This document shows positions 5,606 to 5,853 of a stretch of DNA of 5,853 nucleotides, piece by piece. Every line of letters starts with the position of its first letter. The stretch's first letter is position 1. This DNA is from Firmicutes bacterium UBA6811 (GTDB lineage Bacteria > Bacillota > SHA-98 > UBA4971): assembly GCA_002452295.1 (NCBI GenBank), contig DKEX01000089.1:1-5853 (forward strand). Reading direction: 5' to 3'. Made by a program: the position numbers and the translations under genes. Under the pieces are notes generated by a model. It searched no databases, had not been told where the DNA came from, and saw only the letters and a list, made by a program, of their open reading frames with translations.

Positions 5606-5701
5606 AGAGAAGGGACTTTTGAGCCTGCCCGTTTGGCAACGCCGACGAGCAGGCTTCGTGTTTACGGGGAGTCTCTTCGGCAGGCCGTGAAAGGGGCCTG
5701 C
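5600..5701 (+). promoter_or_regulatory. Putative expression platform of the c-di-GMP riboswitch
   Basis: TGCCGAAGAGA (5600-5610) pairs perfectly with TCTCTTCGGCA (5672-5682). The enclosed AGCCTGC (5622-5628) pairs with GCAGGCT (5649-5655). The left arm includes the last nucleotides of the aptamer, including the ligand-contacting C5602, so aptamer folding and this 11-bp stem should exclude each other. A third hairpin, GCAGGCC/GGCCTGC (5680-5686 with 5695-5701), shares bases 5680-5682 with the long stem, so it too competes. None is followed by a strong T tract. Whether control is by termination or another route is unclear. Confidence 0.6.
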
Positions 5702-5732
5702 GGGTCAGCCAGGTTGCACCAGTCGAGCGGTT

Positions 5733-5761
5733 TTGACCTGACCTGACCTGATTCTTGAAAT
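5733..5761 (+). promoter_or_regulatory. Possible promoter downstream of the riboswitch
   Basis: TTGACC (5733-5738, 5 of 6 matches) and TGAAAT (5756-5761, 4 of 6) are separated by 17 bases. A start near 5768 would give a transcript that bypasses the c-di-GMP riboswitch. The -35 box is part of the TGACC repeat at 5734-5752, so the match may be a by-product of that repeat. Confidence 0.35.
5734..5752. repeat. Pentanucleotide repeat TGACC, 3.6 units
   Basis: TGACC is repeated three times (5734-5748), then TGAT. The repeat can also fold back: GTCAG (5704-5708) and CAGGT (5710-5714) can pair with CTGAC (5743-5747) and ACCTG (5736-5740) in the leader RNA. No known function. Confidence 0.7.
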
Positions 5762-5813
5762 GCGGTTGACCCCAGGAGCCTCTTTGAGCGGTCGTCGGGC
5801 ACACACACGCACG

Positions 5814-5823
5814 AAAGGAGGTG
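5814..5823 (+). promoter_or_regulatory. Strong Shine-Dalgarno sequence of the last gene
   Basis: AAAGGAGGTG is a near-perfect match to the 16S anti-Shine-Dalgarno. Its GGAGG core sits eight bases before ATG 5830. A CACAC tract (5804-5808 or neighbouring registers) can pair with GTGTG (5821-5825), which would partly mask the site in the mRNA. Confidence 0.85.
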
Positions 5824-5829
5824 TGAGTC

Positions 5830-5853
5830 ATGATGGCGCTGCTGAAGAGGCTC
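5830..5853 (+). CDS. Start of a c-di-GMP-controlled gene, cut by the window end
   Basis: Only eight codons are visible, reading MMALLKRL. The start is ATG 5830, or ATG 5833 directly after it, behind a near-perfect Shine-Dalgarno sequence. It lies downstream of the c-di-GMP-I riboswitch, so its expression should respond to that messenger. A hydrophobic and basic N-terminus of this kind is common in Flp-type (type IVb) prepilins, which are frequent c-di-GMP-controlled surface proteins. Eight residues cannot establish the family, so the pilin idea is speculation. That a gene begins here is well supported by the ribosome binding site and riboswitch context. Confidence 0.65.

Noticed and set aside
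3661..5831. Long minus-strand ORFs opposite the kinase and regulator (3661-5019 and 4356-5831)
   Set aside because: They are Ser/Arg/Pro/Ala-rich shadow frames of well-supported plus-strand genes, and the second also crosses the c-di-GMP riboswitch.

Overview
The window is GC-rich bacterial DNA. It most likely comes from a high-GC member of the Bacillota (Firmicutes). Three things point there: an S-box (SAM-I) riboswitch in front of metK, a DegS-type sensor kinase, and strong AGGAGG-type ribosome binding sites, several with GTG starts. This placement is inference; no 16S or other taxonomic marker is present. All supported genes are on the + strand.

Layout. Bases 1-247 hold no convincing gene. 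The first 61 bases carry two copies of a 17-bp motif that could be the end of an insertion sequence. A sigma-A-type promoter (248-276) leads into a complete SAM-I riboswitch (311-422) and its intrinsic terminator (427-459). A long leader with a 19-bp tandem repeat (532-620) follows, then metK (692-1915). A roughly 490-base gene-free stretch (1916-2406) is full of short repeats, palindromes and hairpins. Next come a Gfo/Idh/MocA-family dehydrogenase resembling nucleotide-sugar 3-dehydrogenases (2407-3585) and a 247-base repeat-rich spacer. A two-gene regulatory unit follows: a short DegS-like histidine kinase (3833-4534) overlapping by 4 bases a LuxR/NarL-type response regulator (4531-5445). 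A weak terminator follows, then a c-di-GMP-I (GEMM-I) riboswitch (about 5515-5605) with a long structured leader. The window ends at the first eight codons of another gene (5830 onward) behind a near-perfect Shine-Dalgarno sequence.

How they work together. metK makes S-adenosylmethionine and is presumably shut off by its own product through the riboswitch. The kinase and regulator are translationally coupled and should form one signalling unit. However, the regulator's receiver domain appears to lack the phospho-acceptor Asp, one of the acidic-pocket residues, the beta-4 Thr/Ser and the conserved Lys, and it carries a Gly/Ala-rich insert. The kinase, by contrast, keeps its phospho-accepting His and ATP-binding motifs. 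The downstream gene is under c-di-GMP control. Its N-terminus (MMALLKRL) would fit a small Flp-type pilin, but eight residues cannot prove that. The most interesting points are the intact kinase paired with a degenerate receiver, the overlap between the c-di-GMP aptamer's closing strand and a long alternative hairpin, and a different short tandem repeat in nearly every intergenic region.
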